Source: an uncultured Ruminococcus sp.
Lineage (GTDB): Bacteria > Bacillota > Clostridia > Oscillospirales > Ruminococcaceae
Reading direction: 5' to 3'
Assembly (NCBI GenBank): GCA_947177715.1
Contig: CAMWVM010000067.1
Location: forward strand, 1-7,763
Length of the DNA: 7,763 bases
Shown: positions 1 to 5,997 of the stretch, piece by piece
Position numbering within the stretch: position 1 is the first letter of the stretch
Layout: each line of letters starts with the position of its first letter
Made by a program: the position numbers and the translations under genes
Notes under the pieces: model-generated
Seen by the model: only the letters and a program-made list of their open reading frames with translations
The model's database searches: none
Told to the model about the DNA's origin: nothing

Positions 1-205
1 ACACCCCATGCATATGCCTTTCAAGGGGTAGAGTTTCAATTAAATTATCCCCTTCACCATCGGTGTAAAGATTAAGATATACAGCTGTTGCCAACGGCGA
101 CCATGTTCTAAACTGTGTTTTTCCGTCCCTAAAAACAACGCCCAGATCATTTCCATCATAGGCGTTGTTTTTATCGAATTCTTCATAATTCTTAATCTTA
201 TACAT
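1..205 (-). CDS. pulA: Type I pullulanase, N-terminal part only (runs off the window)
   Basis: This is the first 68 codons of a gene that continues beyond base 1. The ATG is at 205-203, with an AAGGAG ribosome binding site at 220-215, nine bases upstream. The visible peptide starts MYKIKNYEEFDKNNAYDG and continues with NDLGVVF, then QFRTWSPLATAVYLNLYTDG. This is the CBM48-type beta-sandwich entry of glycogen/starch debranching enzymes: the YDGNDLG stretch followed by a W-x-P-x-A strand is typical of Firmicute type I pullulanases, which hydrolyse alpha-1,6 branches in pullulan and starch. No signal peptide is present, so an intracellular enzyme is likely. The catalytic GH13 motifs lie outside the window, so activity cannot be judged. 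It begins 20 bases after the psd stop with no terminator between, so it can be reached by transcription from the phospholipid operon, an unusual metabolic pairing. Another CBM48-bearing GH13 enzyme is possible. Confidence 0.8.
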   Translation of the reverse strand, partial: MYKIKNYEEFDKNNAYDGNDLGVVFRDGKTQFRTWSPLATAVYLNLYTDGEGDNLIETLPLERHMHGV

Positions 206-225
206 CTATCTGAACTCCTTGAGAA

Positions 226-1095
226 TTAAATTAAGCTTTCGCCCAAAACATCGCCTTGTTTGATAATAGTTTCAAACCCATGGCGAGTATTTTCAAAAAA
301 GTCGTCACAAATCCAAACCTTATCTTTTTCAACAAGCAAAATAACCGTTGAACCACCAAATTCAAAGAAACCCTTTTCTTCTCCCTTTGAAACACGACAC
401 CTACTTATAACATCATTGGTTATTTTTCCAACCATAAGCGCTCCCACTTCCATTTGTATAATGTCGCCGAACTTAGGACTTCGTATCATACAATATTCAC
501 GGGAGTTTTCCAGATAAACAGGCAGATATTTTGACACAACCGGATTAACTGTATGCAGGACGCCTTTTATTTTTCTATTACGGCTCTTAATACCGCTGCA
601 TGGATAGCTATATCTATGATAATCATCTACTGACAGTCTTATAATAAGAGCCACACCACCGGTATATCTATCCGCAAGCTTACTATCTCTCAGCAATGAC
701 TGAACGGAATACACTGAATTTTTCACCACGAATACACTGGAATTTGTGATTTCATAAGCTGATACTTTACCGTCGCAAGGTGAGCATAAAAGATTCTCGT
801 CTTTAGTGAAAAAACGCTTGTCTTTTTTTATCTTTCTTGTAAAGAAATCATTGAACGAATTAAATTTCCTGTCCTCATATTCAGACAGGTCTATATTATT
901 TTTCTTGGCAAATACATCAACAGCCTTAACTGAAATTCCGCTGTTGAGCAGCACTCGTGAAGCCTTTGAAAATACAGGATTTCCAAGAAACTTCATTAAG
1001 ATTCTTCCCCACACAGAGCCATAGACGTCAGCAAGGAATTTATCCTGACCTGTGGTTTTTTCATATTCATTTCCTTGTCTATCACGATACTTCAC
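226..1095 (-). CDS. psd: Phosphatidylserine decarboxylase proenzyme
   Basis: A membrane-associated pyruvoyl enzyme that converts phosphatidylserine to phosphatidylethanolamine and CO2. The 289-residue length fits the clostridial form. Visible motifs are SPCDGKV (Asp108, expected charge-relay residue), VDDYHRYSYPCSG (His160), GVLHTVNP (His181) and FGGST (residues 246-250). The proenzyme is expected to cut itself between Gly248 and Ser249, giving a beta chain of about 248 residues and an alpha chain of about 41 residues that begins with a pyruvoyl group made from Ser249. The start is GTG at 1095-1093, with AAGGAG at 1109-1104 eight bases upstream. It lies 32 bases after pssA, whose product supplies its substrate, so the two form a complete PE-making pair. 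At the position of E. coli His147 (DYHRVH) this protein has Ser163, which I believe is a feature of the clostridial subtype. Family assignment is secure. Confidence 0.94.
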   Translation of the reverse strand: MKYRDRQGNEYEKTTGQDKFLADVYGSVWGRILMKFLGNPVFSKASRVLLNSGISVKAVDVFAKKNNIDLSEYEDRKFNSFNDFFTRKIKKDKRFFTKDENLLCSPCDGKVSAYEITNSSVFVVKNSVYSVQSLLRDSKLADRYTGGVALIIRLSVDDYHRYSYPCSGIKSRNRKIKGVLHTVNPVVSKYLPVYLENSREYCMIRSPKFGDIIQMEVGALMVGKITNDVISRCRVSKGEEKGFFEFGGSTVILLVEKDKVWICDDFFENTRHGFETIIKQGDVLGESLI

Positions 1096-1127
1096 TAAAC
1101 TCTCTCCTTAATTTAAAAAACGCTGAG

Positions 1128-1763
1128 CTAAATGATATGCTGCATTTTCAAATATCCTAAAAGAATGATTATACCCATAGTAAAAAGAACTAATATTCCT
1201 CTTCCTGAGAGTTTTTTAACATTTATTTTCAGTACAAAAAAGATTGATATTAAAACCATAAACCCCTGAAAAACATATGGGAATATATTTGGGGGGATAT
1301 TTGCTCTTCCCAAGAAAAGCAATGGAAGAATAATAGCAACAGTTGTTACAGGCAGACCCTGATATTGTTTTCTCACCTCAGCAGTGTTGCGCTGACGTTC
1401 TTCCTCCATAACATTGAAATACCCAAGTCTTATAACAGCACCGAGTACTATCATAATCGAAGCGATAAGTCCTAAACCATAATTAAAGCCATAACTATAA
1501 CCGATTACTGCCGGAAAAACGCCGAAACAAACCAAATCACAAAGTGAGTCGATCTGAATTCCAAACACCTTTTCCTTTTCCGTTCTGTTTTTCATGGCAC
1601 GAGCAATTCTTCCATCAAACAAATCACATATTCCCGATAAAAGCAAGCATAAAAACGGAATTGCATGCTCCTGTTTTCCATCAATAACTTGTGTAATTCC
1701 AAATACAGAGGAAGCAAGTCCTATATAAGTCAATATTACCGAATAATTATAAAATCCAATCAT
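1128..1763 (-). CDS. pssA: CDP-diacylglycerol--serine O-phosphatidyltransferase (phosphatidylserine synthase)
   Basis: An integral membrane enzyme that makes phosphatidylserine from CDP-diacylglycerol and L-serine. The 211-residue protein carries the CDP-alcohol phosphotransferase signature: D47-x2-D50-G-x2-A54-R55, then G68-x3-D72-x3-D76, whose four aspartates bind metal and CDP. The AR-to-G spacing is 12 residues rather than the usual 8 or so, with the insert rich in charged residues (MKNRTEKEKVF). The following DSLCDLVCFGVFP is strongly PssA-like and argues against phosphatidylglycerophosphate synthase. Hydrophobic stretches suggest about six membrane helices. The start is ATG at 1763, preceded by an AAGGAA-type ribosome binding site about 11 bases upstream. 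It sits 23 bases after the flippase-like gene and 32 bases before psd, so it is surely cotranscribed with both. The gene ends in TAG. Confidence 0.94.
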   Translation of the reverse strand: MIGFYNYSVILTYIGLASSVFGITQVIDGKQEHAIPFLCLLLSGICDLFDGRIARAMKNRTEKEKVFGIQIDSLCDLVCFGVFPAVIGYSYGFNYGLGLIASIMIVLGAVIRLGYFNVMEEERQRNTAEVRKQYQGLPVTTVAIILPLLFLGRANIPPNIFPYVFQGFMVLISIFFVLKINVKKLSGRGILVLFTMGIIILLGYLKMQHII

Positions 1764-1786
1764 TTTTTCACTTTCCTTAATAAAAA

Positions 1787-2830
1787 CTATTCTTCCGTTG
1801 CTCTGCCATAATTTTTCCTTGACGAAATAAAATGAGCAACAACCGTTACAAGTCCGCCCACAATAAGCAGGAAATAAAAACTTATTCCACGGCTTAATAT
1901 AAGCGCTGGTTTTACAAGCTGCAAACCAAAAATAGTTTCAAACATATTTACAAAACAACCCTCAGTAACCCCTGCCGCTCCAGGAAGAGGAAGCATTTCA
2001 ACGGCAATTCCTATAATAGCCTGAACGGCGATAATATCAACAAACGAAGTACCTTCTAATCCATAAGATTTATATACAACAAAAGTTACTGAAAAAAGAA
2101 ACATACGCTGTACAATCGTTATGAGCAAAATTTTAATGACTGAATGAATGTTTTCCTTCACATAATTTGCACCATCAACATAGTTATCGCAGACACGATT
2201 GATTTTATTTATATATTTTTCATTATTGCGTATAATTCTAAGCTTAGACAGACATTCAATAATCTTTATCCCCGCCGTTTTTGTCCAGACAGGCTTAACT
2301 ATTAAAGCGCCGAGTAAGATTATGTATGCAATATTCAGAATAAAACCTACTATCACAAGCCACATCAGACTACCGATATATTCACACATCTGAGAAAATC
2401 TAAAAATAAAGAGAACAAGTCCAATTAAAACCAAAGCCAGCTTATATGTAAACGCAATCACGACCATAATAAGCGTTGATTTACCGATTTTAATACCGTC
2501 CTTTTTCATATATAAAATCTGAGCAGGTTGTCCGCCTGAAGCAGATGGTGTAATATAACTGTAAAAGAATCCGATAAACGAATATTTTATACATCTCAAA
2601 AGCGGCACAGAAGTCTTCAGCATTCTGAGCATATATTTTATAATAACCGACTCACTGCAAACAAACAACAAAACCAACAGTAATCCAAATACAAGCCATT
2701 CTTCACCGGCTCTTCTGAAATCTTTAATTATCGTCTTAAAGTCACTTCCGCTGAAAAGCAATTTTATAGTTATTACAGATATAACAACTATAACAAGCAC
2801 ATCTAAAAAGTAACTAAACTTTTTTTTCAC
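1787..2830 (-). CDS. MprF-flippase-like membrane protein (LPG synthase TM / UPF0104 family)
   Basis: A 347-residue polytopic membrane protein with about eight hydrophobic segments. Two signatures place it in the family related to the N-terminal lipid-flipping half of MprF: SYITPSASGGQPAQ (residues 91-104) and MLPLPGAAGVTEGCF (279-293). In MprF this domain moves aminoacylated phosphatidylglycerol across the membrane. Here the aminoacyltransferase half is absent, so it is a stand-alone flippase-like protein with unknown cargo. Its place directly upstream of pssA and psd suggests, as inference only, that it handles PS, PE or a derived lipid. A basic stretch around residues 200-213 lies in a probable cytoplasmic loop. 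The start is GTG at 2830-2828, with AGGGAG at 2843-2838 seven bases upstream. The 63-base gap after the MraY-like gene contains a TATAAT-like box (2863-2858) without a good -35. Family confident, substrate unknown. Confidence 0.86.
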   Translation of the reverse strand: MKKKFSYFLDVLVIVVISVITIKLLFSGSDFKTIIKDFRRAGEEWLVFGLLLVLLFVCSESVIIKYMLRMLKTSVPLLRCIKYSFIGFFYSYITPSASGGQPAQILYMKKDGIKIGKSTLIMVVIAFTYKLALVLIGLVLFIFRFSQMCEYIGSLMWLVIVGFILNIAYIILLGALIVKPVWTKTAGIKIIECLSKLRIIRNNEKYINKINRVCDNYVDGANYVKENIHSVIKILLITIVQRMFLFSVTFVVYKSYGLEGTSFVDIIAVQAIIGIAVEMLPLPGAAGVTEGCFVNMFETIFGLQLVKPALILSRGISFYFLLIVGGLVTVVAHFISSRKNYGRATEE

Positions 2831-2893
2831 ATCCGTACTCCCTATGAATTTTTATTTATTATATGCGTTTCCCCCATGGAAGTTTCAAATATC

Positions 2894-3820
2894 TCAAATC
2901 AAGCAAATTGCCAAATATCCGATAACAACCTGTATAATTGTAAATCTGATAACGACCTGTGTATCAGACCAGCCTTTATTTTTTCTCATATGATCATGGA
3001 TAGGAGTTCTAAGACCATCCATAAAATCTTTCTTTTTAAACACTCTTCTTATAGTCAGCTTAACGAGTCCCAAACCACCGTCAACAATCAATACGGCAGC
3101 TAACGGAATAAACATAAGCGGATGTCCGCTCTGCATTGCAGTTAAAGCTATAAACACGCCTATTGCACGGGAACCTGCATCTCCCATAAGAAGCTTACTT
3201 GGTGAAGCATTATACCAAAGGTAAGCAATAAGCGTCATAATCATTGCAACGTTAAACATCTTTGTTCTGTCGATGAAATTGAACATCAAAATCGTCACGA
3301 TTGACAGTGATGCACAAAGCCCGTCCACGCCATCAGAGCAATTTGTTACATTAATGCTTGCCCACACAAGTATCATACCCAAAAATACATACACAGCCTT
3401 AGGAATTGATACTGTATTACTAAAAACAAGTATATCTGTACTATTATGAATAACAAAGTTAAGAGAAATACCAAATGATATAACCACGTCGAGCAAGCCT
3501 TTTTTCAGTTCACCCCATGGTTTCTCAGCTGCATCGTCCAGATATCCCGTCAGCATTGCTGCAAATATAAGCACCAGATTAACAGCGCTCTCTAACTTGA
3601 GAGGAATAAAAAGCACAGCACTGACTATGAAAGCAGTAATAAAAATTATACCTGCTCCTCTTGGTTTTCCTTCTGAAAGTGAACCGTTTACAGCAAATTG
3701 TCTGCCCTGATCCTTCGGAAGCAATCTCATAAAAAATTTCAAAGCAAAAAAGGCAATAAAAAATGTGCCTCCTGCAAATATTAACGAAAACAACTTGTCA
3801 GGAAGTAATCTAAAAAGCAT
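2894..3820 (-). CDS. MraY-like glycosyl-1-phosphate transferase (glycosyltransferase family 4)
   Basis: A 308-residue membrane enzyme with about nine or ten hydrophobic segments, of the family that transfers a sugar-1-phosphate from a UDP-sugar to polyprenyl phosphate. Family motifs appear in order: GKPRGAG (51-57, the substrate-loop region), LTGYLDDAAEK (D95-D96, metal-binding pair), NVTNCSDGVDGL (N160, D163, D166), LLMGDAGSRAIG (D214), and TPIHDHMRKNKGW (H275, D276, H277). The last is the MraY HHH motif with its middle histidine changed to aspartate. GKPRGAG looks closer to the PRGGG of WecA/TagO than to the PTMGG of true MraY. The gene sits at the head of a phospholipid operon, not in a division/cell wall cluster. 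It may be a paralogue with a different lipid-linked sugar product, or a divergent MraY; I cannot decide. The start is ATG at 3820, with AGGTGG at 3836-3831 ten bases upstream. Confidence 0.85.
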   Translation of the reverse strand: MLFRLLPDKLFSLIFAGGTFFIAFFALKFFMRLLPKDQGRQFAVNGSLSEGKPRGAGIIFITAFIVSAVLFIPLKLESAVNLVLIFAAMLTGYLDDAAEKPWGELKKGLLDVVISFGISLNFVIHNSTDILVFSNTVSIPKAVYVFLGMILVWASINVTNCSDGVDGLCASLSIVTILMFNFIDRTKMFNVAMIMTLIAYLWYNASPSKLLMGDAGSRAIGVFIALTAMQSGHPLMFIPLAAVLIVDGGLGLVKLTIRRVFKKKDFMDGLRTPIHDHMRKNKGWSDTQVVIRFTIIQVVIGYLAICLI

Positions 3821-3888
3821 TTATATCGTCCCACCTATAAATTTTATTAACTGCGCATAATTTAACTCACAAGCGCTGTCTTTATATA

Positions 3889-3917
3889 ATTATACAACAA
3901 TATTGAAGAAAATGCAA
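3889..3917 (-). promoter_or_regulatory. Probable sigma-A promoter of the MraY-like/flippase/pssA/psd operon
   Basis: On the minus strand a perfect TATAAT lies at 3894-3889. Seventeen bases upstream is TTGCAT (3917-3912), a weak -35; shifting by one base gives TTTGCA at 18-base spacing. Transcription would start near 3882, leaving a leader of about 60 nt before the ATG at 3820. It lies downstream of the terminator of the preceding gene, where an operon promoter is expected. The -10 is convincing, the -35 is not. Confidence 0.6.
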
Positions 3918-3979
3918 ACATATTGATATAGCATTTTGTACAAATTTATTAATTTTATCTTAAGAATACATTACTATTT

Positions 3980-4010
3980 AAAAGGGGGAACGACAAAAAA
4001 TGCCGTTCCC
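3980..4010 (-). terminator. Intrinsic terminator of the FemABX-type gene
   Basis: The hairpin arms are 4010-4004 and 3992-3986 (GGGAACG paired with CGTTCCC). They can be extended inward by a G-U and a C-G pair around an A/U loop. The run continues through two C residues into TTTT at 3983-3980. It begins 14 bases after the tandem TAATAA stop of the gene, so it most likely ends that transcript and separates it from the operon below. The U-tract is short, so some read-through is possible. Confidence 0.72.
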
Positions 4011-4023
4011 GCAAAATTCTTTA

Positions 4024-5139
4024 TTATTCGCTGGTTTTCATATCCTTGTTTCTATTCTTAATAAGTTTTTTTGTTTTCATATCATGAATCTTCATGTAAA
4101 CCTTTTCCGCAAAGTCAATTAATTTTTTACGGACAGGCATGAAAGTATAGAAGAATTCACCTGCATAGGTTACAACCTCGCCGTTAAAGCCTTTTTTGAA
4201 TTTATATACGCCGTAATTGGGATGACTTTCATCCTTATAGAAAGGAATACCCTGAAAATCATAAATAAAGTTATTGCCTTCAAGTGCCCAGTTGATCATT
4301 GTCCACTGCATAAGATAATTTGGATATGTGTTTCTATGCTGATTTGAAGAAGCTCCATATACATAACATGTCTTTCCTGCATACTGGGTTGTTAGAGCTC
4401 CGGACACAGGAATTCTCTTATCCGAACCTTCTTCAGTAAGATAACACATGAACAAACGGCAATGTTCTTCTCCCAATCCCTCAATCATCTTTACAAAATA
4501 TTCTTTTGAACGAATTGAAAAACCATCTCTGATACCTGTCGCCTGCATCATTGGATAGAAATCATCAAGTGCCTCAGTTCCGCACGGTACACAAATAACC
4601 CCTTTTCTTCCTGCTTTTCTGATCCTGTTTCTCCAATCAGGTTTAAAGGTCATCATAACCTCATCAGGAGTTTTCCCTTCAATATTTCTCAGCATATAGT
4701 TATTTCTTGCTTGAATAGTAGTAAGCTCCGGAGCGTTATCAACATGTGAAAATCCCATTGAACGTATAAGCTCAGTACATTCAGTGTCAGATTCCTCAAA
4801 GCAAGGATCCCACATAAACTGATAGCATTTATACTTCTTTGCAAGCACTTTGATTCCTTCAAACAAATCCTGCATAACAATTTTATTCTTCCAGTCGCAT
4901 ACAGGACCATGAGGAGCATAAAGAAATGTACAGCCAAAAACAGGGATTCTTTTTATAATTACAAGGCAAGTTCCTCTGATCTCACCTTTTTCATCACGGG
5001 AAATAACAGCGTCCCAGCCCCAGTTATCTTTAACCTTAGGCCATTTCAAAGACTGCATGAAATTGCCATAACAGCTTGTTTTTGCGAAATTTTCATATTC
5101 CTCAAGAAGTGCTTTATCATTTTTATTGATAATCTCCAT
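4024..5139 (-). CDS. FemABX-type peptidoglycan bridge aminoacyltransferase
   Basis: A 371-residue soluble protein of the FemA/FemB/FemX (FmhB) family. Members transfer amino acids from aminoacyl-tRNA to the peptide side chain of lipid-linked peptidoglycan precursors, building interpeptide bridges; some also add residues to other acceptors. Visible family features are FMQSLKW (27-33), the first GNAT-fold lobe ending in FLYAPHGPV (72-80), WRNRIRKAGRKGV (169-181), and the second lobe with YVYGASSNQHRNTYPNYLMQW (259-279), IYDFQGI (292-298) and GVYKFKKGFNGE (310-321). No long helical-arm insertion of the FemA coiled-coil type is evident between the lobes. The lysine-rich C-terminus may favour contact with membrane or tRNA. 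The start is ATG at 5139, with AAAGGA ten bases upstream. It is monocistronic, with its own promoter and terminator, and ends in tandem stops TAATAA. Which amino acid it adds cannot be told. Confidence 0.88.
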   Translation of the reverse strand: MEIINKNDKALLEEYENFAKTSCYGNFMQSLKWPKVKDNWGWDAVISRDEKGEIRGTCLVIIKRIPVFGCTFLYAPHGPVCDWKNKIVMQDLFEGIKVLAKKYKCYQFMWDPCFEESDTECTELIRSMGFSHVDNAPELTTIQARNNYMLRNIEGKTPDEVMMTFKPDWRNRIRKAGRKGVICVPCGTEALDDFYPMMQATGIRDGFSIRSKEYFVKMIEGLGEEHCRLFMCYLTEEGSDKRIPVSGALTTQYAGKTCYVYGASSNQHRNTYPNYLMQWTMINWALEGNNFIYDFQGIPFYKDESHPNYGVYKFKKGFNGEVVTYAGEFFYTFMPVRKKLIDFAEKVYMKIHDMKTKKLIKNRNKDMKTSE

Positions 5140-5179
5140 TCTATGTAATTCCTTTCATTTTAAATAATCATATATTGAT

Positions 5180-5208
5180 ATTTTACCACGTTTATGCAAA
5201 AAAATCAA
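5180..5208 (-). promoter_or_regulatory. Extended -10 promoter of the FemABX-type gene
   Basis: On the minus strand the -10 is TAAAAT (5185-5180), directly preceded by TGG (5188-5186), which makes the extended TGn form. A TTGATT -35 (5208-5203) lies at 17-base spacing. The predicted start point near 5173 leaves a leader of about 34 nt, containing the AAAGGA ribosome binding site. Confidence 0.65.
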
Positions 5209-5326
5209 TGGTTTTTGCTGGTTAATAGATATATTTTTCAACACAAGAAAACACACTGATATTTACTGCATAACATGGGTATTTTTCTATCTATTTTTTT
5301 ACAATAAATTTTGTTTACCCTATATA

Positions 5327-5344
5327 AAATTTGACATCAAATTT
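5327..5344. promoter_or_regulatory. Inverted repeat upstream of marR, candidate operator 1
   Basis: AAATTTGA and TCAAATTT are perfect 8-base arms separated by CA, giving an 18-base site about 40 bases upstream of the marR -35. The ATTTGA/TCAAAT arms resemble the kind of palindrome bound by MarR-family FabT regulators, but the centre is 2 rather than 3 bases. Regulatory use is inferred only from symmetry and position. Confidence 0.4.
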
Positions 5345-5367
5345 GCTTCATAAAAGTTCAATTATAC

Positions 5368-5389
5368 AATTGTCAGATGATTGACATTT
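5368..5389. promoter_or_regulatory. Inverted repeat overlapping the marR -35, candidate operator 2
   Basis: TGTCA (5371-5375) and TGACA (5382-5386) are perfect arms around GATGAT. They extend outward to 8-base arms AATTGTCA/TGACATTT with one mismatch. The right arm covers the -35 hexamer at 5381-5386, so a protein bound here would block RNA polymerase. The arms are short and part of the symmetry comes from the -35 itself. Confidence 0.3.
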
Positions 5390-5408
5390 ATGTTAAGTGT
5401 GTTATAAT
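5381..5408 (+). promoter_or_regulatory. Consensus sigma-A promoter of marR
   Basis: TTGACA at 5381-5386 and TATAAT at 5403-5408 are both exact consensus hexamers, 16 bases apart. The expected start point is near 5415, leaving a leader of about 50 nt that contains the palindrome at 5433-5446 and the GGGAG ribosome binding site. A promoter this strong in front of a regulator gene suggests it is held down by repression. Confidence 0.82.
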
Positions 5409-5432
5409 ATTTTAGAAGTATATATGTTTTTA

Positions 5433-5446
5433 ATCAATTAATTGAT
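5433..5446. promoter_or_regulatory. Palindrome in the marR leader, candidate operator 3
   Basis: ATCAATT followed directly by AATTGAT is a perfect 14-base palindrome. After one mismatched pair the symmetry continues for two more pairs (5430-5431 with 5448-5449). It lies about 18 bases past the predicted transcription start and 17 bases before the ATG. Size, spacing and AT-rich symmetry fit a MarR-family dimer site, and autoregulation is common in this family. It could also form a weak hairpin in the mRNA next to the ribosome binding site. Confidence 0.45.
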
Positions 5447-5463
5447 AAATGGGAGTTTAGAAT

Positions 5464-5907
5464 ATGAATCGGAAAGAACGAATTGAGTGCATTAATATGT
5501 TATATGAAATGTATCCGCTGAGCCGAAAATTAGTGTTTGATACATTTAATTTGAAAAACAGCATTCTTACACGCACACAACAGATAATACTTCTTGCATT
5601 ATCTTTAAGCAAAACTCTTACCATGTCACAGCTTGCTAAGAAAATAAATACGTCTAACGAACAGGCAACCCGTGCTGTTGCACAGCTGGTGACAATGGAT
5701 TTCGTAGAAAGAAATCAGGATACAAAAAACCGCAGAATTATCCATATCAGTCTTACTGACAAAGCAATGAAATTTATGGAAAATACCAAAAACAATATTA
5801 TGGATGAGCTTTTAATAAAATTTGAGCGTATTCCCGATGATGAAATGCTTGCATTCAAACAAGCTGTTTCCCAAATCATCAATGTTCTGAAAATTACAGA
5901 AAGCTGA
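5464..5907 (+). CDS. MarR-family winged helix-turn-helix transcriptional regulator
   Basis: A 147-residue DNA-binding protein of typical MarR length. An N-terminal dimerisation helix precedes LTRTQQIILLAL (35-46). The helix-turn-helix runs from about residue 52 to 80 (TMSQLAKKINTSNEQATRAVAQLVTMDFV), and the wing carries the family pattern D86-x3-R90-R91 followed by ISLTDKA (95-101). A C-terminal helix completes the dimer interface. Cys9 is the only cysteine, near the N-terminus, so a one-cysteine oxidation switch of the OhrR kind is possible but not supported by position evidence. The start is ATG at 5464, with GGGAG eight bases upstream. There is no clear terminator after the gene, so read-through into the hydrogenase gene is possible. 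Likely targets are its own promoter and perhaps the hydrogenase promoter; the ligand is unknown. Confidence 0.92.
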   Translation: MNRKERIECINMLYEMYPLSRKLVFDTFNLKNSILTRTQQIILLALSLSKTLTMSQLAKKINTSNEQATRAVAQLVTMDFVERNQDTKNRRIIHISLTDKAMKFMENTKNNIMDELLIKFERIPDDEMLAFKQAVSQIINVLKITES

Positions 5908-5963
5908 TATTTTTCTGCACTCATTTCCCATATGAATATCTCATGAAAATTGTTATATAATCC

Positions 5964-5991
5964 TTGACAAATAATTTTAATATATTAAAAT
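5964..5991 (+). promoter_or_regulatory. Probable promoter of the hydrogenase gene
   Basis: TTGACA (5964-5969) is an exact -35 and TAAAAT (5986-5991) matches five of six -10 positions at 16-base spacing. The start point would be near 5998, leaving a leader of about 155 nt. The region is almost pure A/T, so the exact -10 is uncertain, but no other hexamer has acceptable spacing from this -35. Confidence 0.6.
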
Positions 5992-5994
5992 TAT
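5971..5994. promoter_or_regulatory. 24-bp perfect palindrome in the hydrogenase promoter spacer, candidate operator
   Basis: The left half ATAATTTTAATA (5971-5982) is followed with no gap by its exact reverse complement (5983-5994). It occupies the whole gap between the -35 and -10 and covers the -10, the classic place for a repressor. The composition is all A/T, which raises the chance of accidental symmetry, but 12 exact consecutive pairs is still notable. It does not match the Rex or PerR consensus, and it is not the same motif as the repeats at marR. Confidence 0.45.
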
Positions 5995-5997
5995 ATT

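Larger units (their letters stand above)
5140..5463. other. Divergent regulatory region between the FemABX-type gene and marR
   Basis: This 324-base AT-rich spacer holds the ribosome binding site and promoter of the leftward gene (5180-5208), the promoter and ribosome binding site of marR (5381-5408 and GGGAG at 5451-5455), and three inverted repeats (5327-5344, 5368-5389, 5433-5446). The block at about 5210-5326 has T-runs but no convincing hairpin, reading frame or RNA gene that I can see. The two promoters are about 200 bases apart, so one bound regulator would not necessarily affect both. Confidence 0.8.

Noticed and set aside
2858..2863. TATAAT on the minus strand just upstream of the flippase-like gene
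   Set aside because: No acceptable -35 exists at 16-18 bases and no extended -10 TG, so an internal promoter is not supported.
2876..3103. A 75-codon plus-strand open frame starting between two operon genes
   Set aside because: Nearly all of it is antisense to the MraY-like gene, which has clear motifs. The peptide is not recognisable and no promoter or ribosome binding site precedes it.
5906..5940. GATATT and AATATC after marR as a possible terminator
   Set aside because: Six A/T-rich pairs across a loop of more than 20 bases without a following T-run would not make a working terminator.
5950..5969. TTGTTATATAATCC looked like a Rex redox-regulator site before the hydrogenase gene
   Set aside because: Only the TTGTTA half fits. 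The matching TAACAA half is absent at the right spacing.
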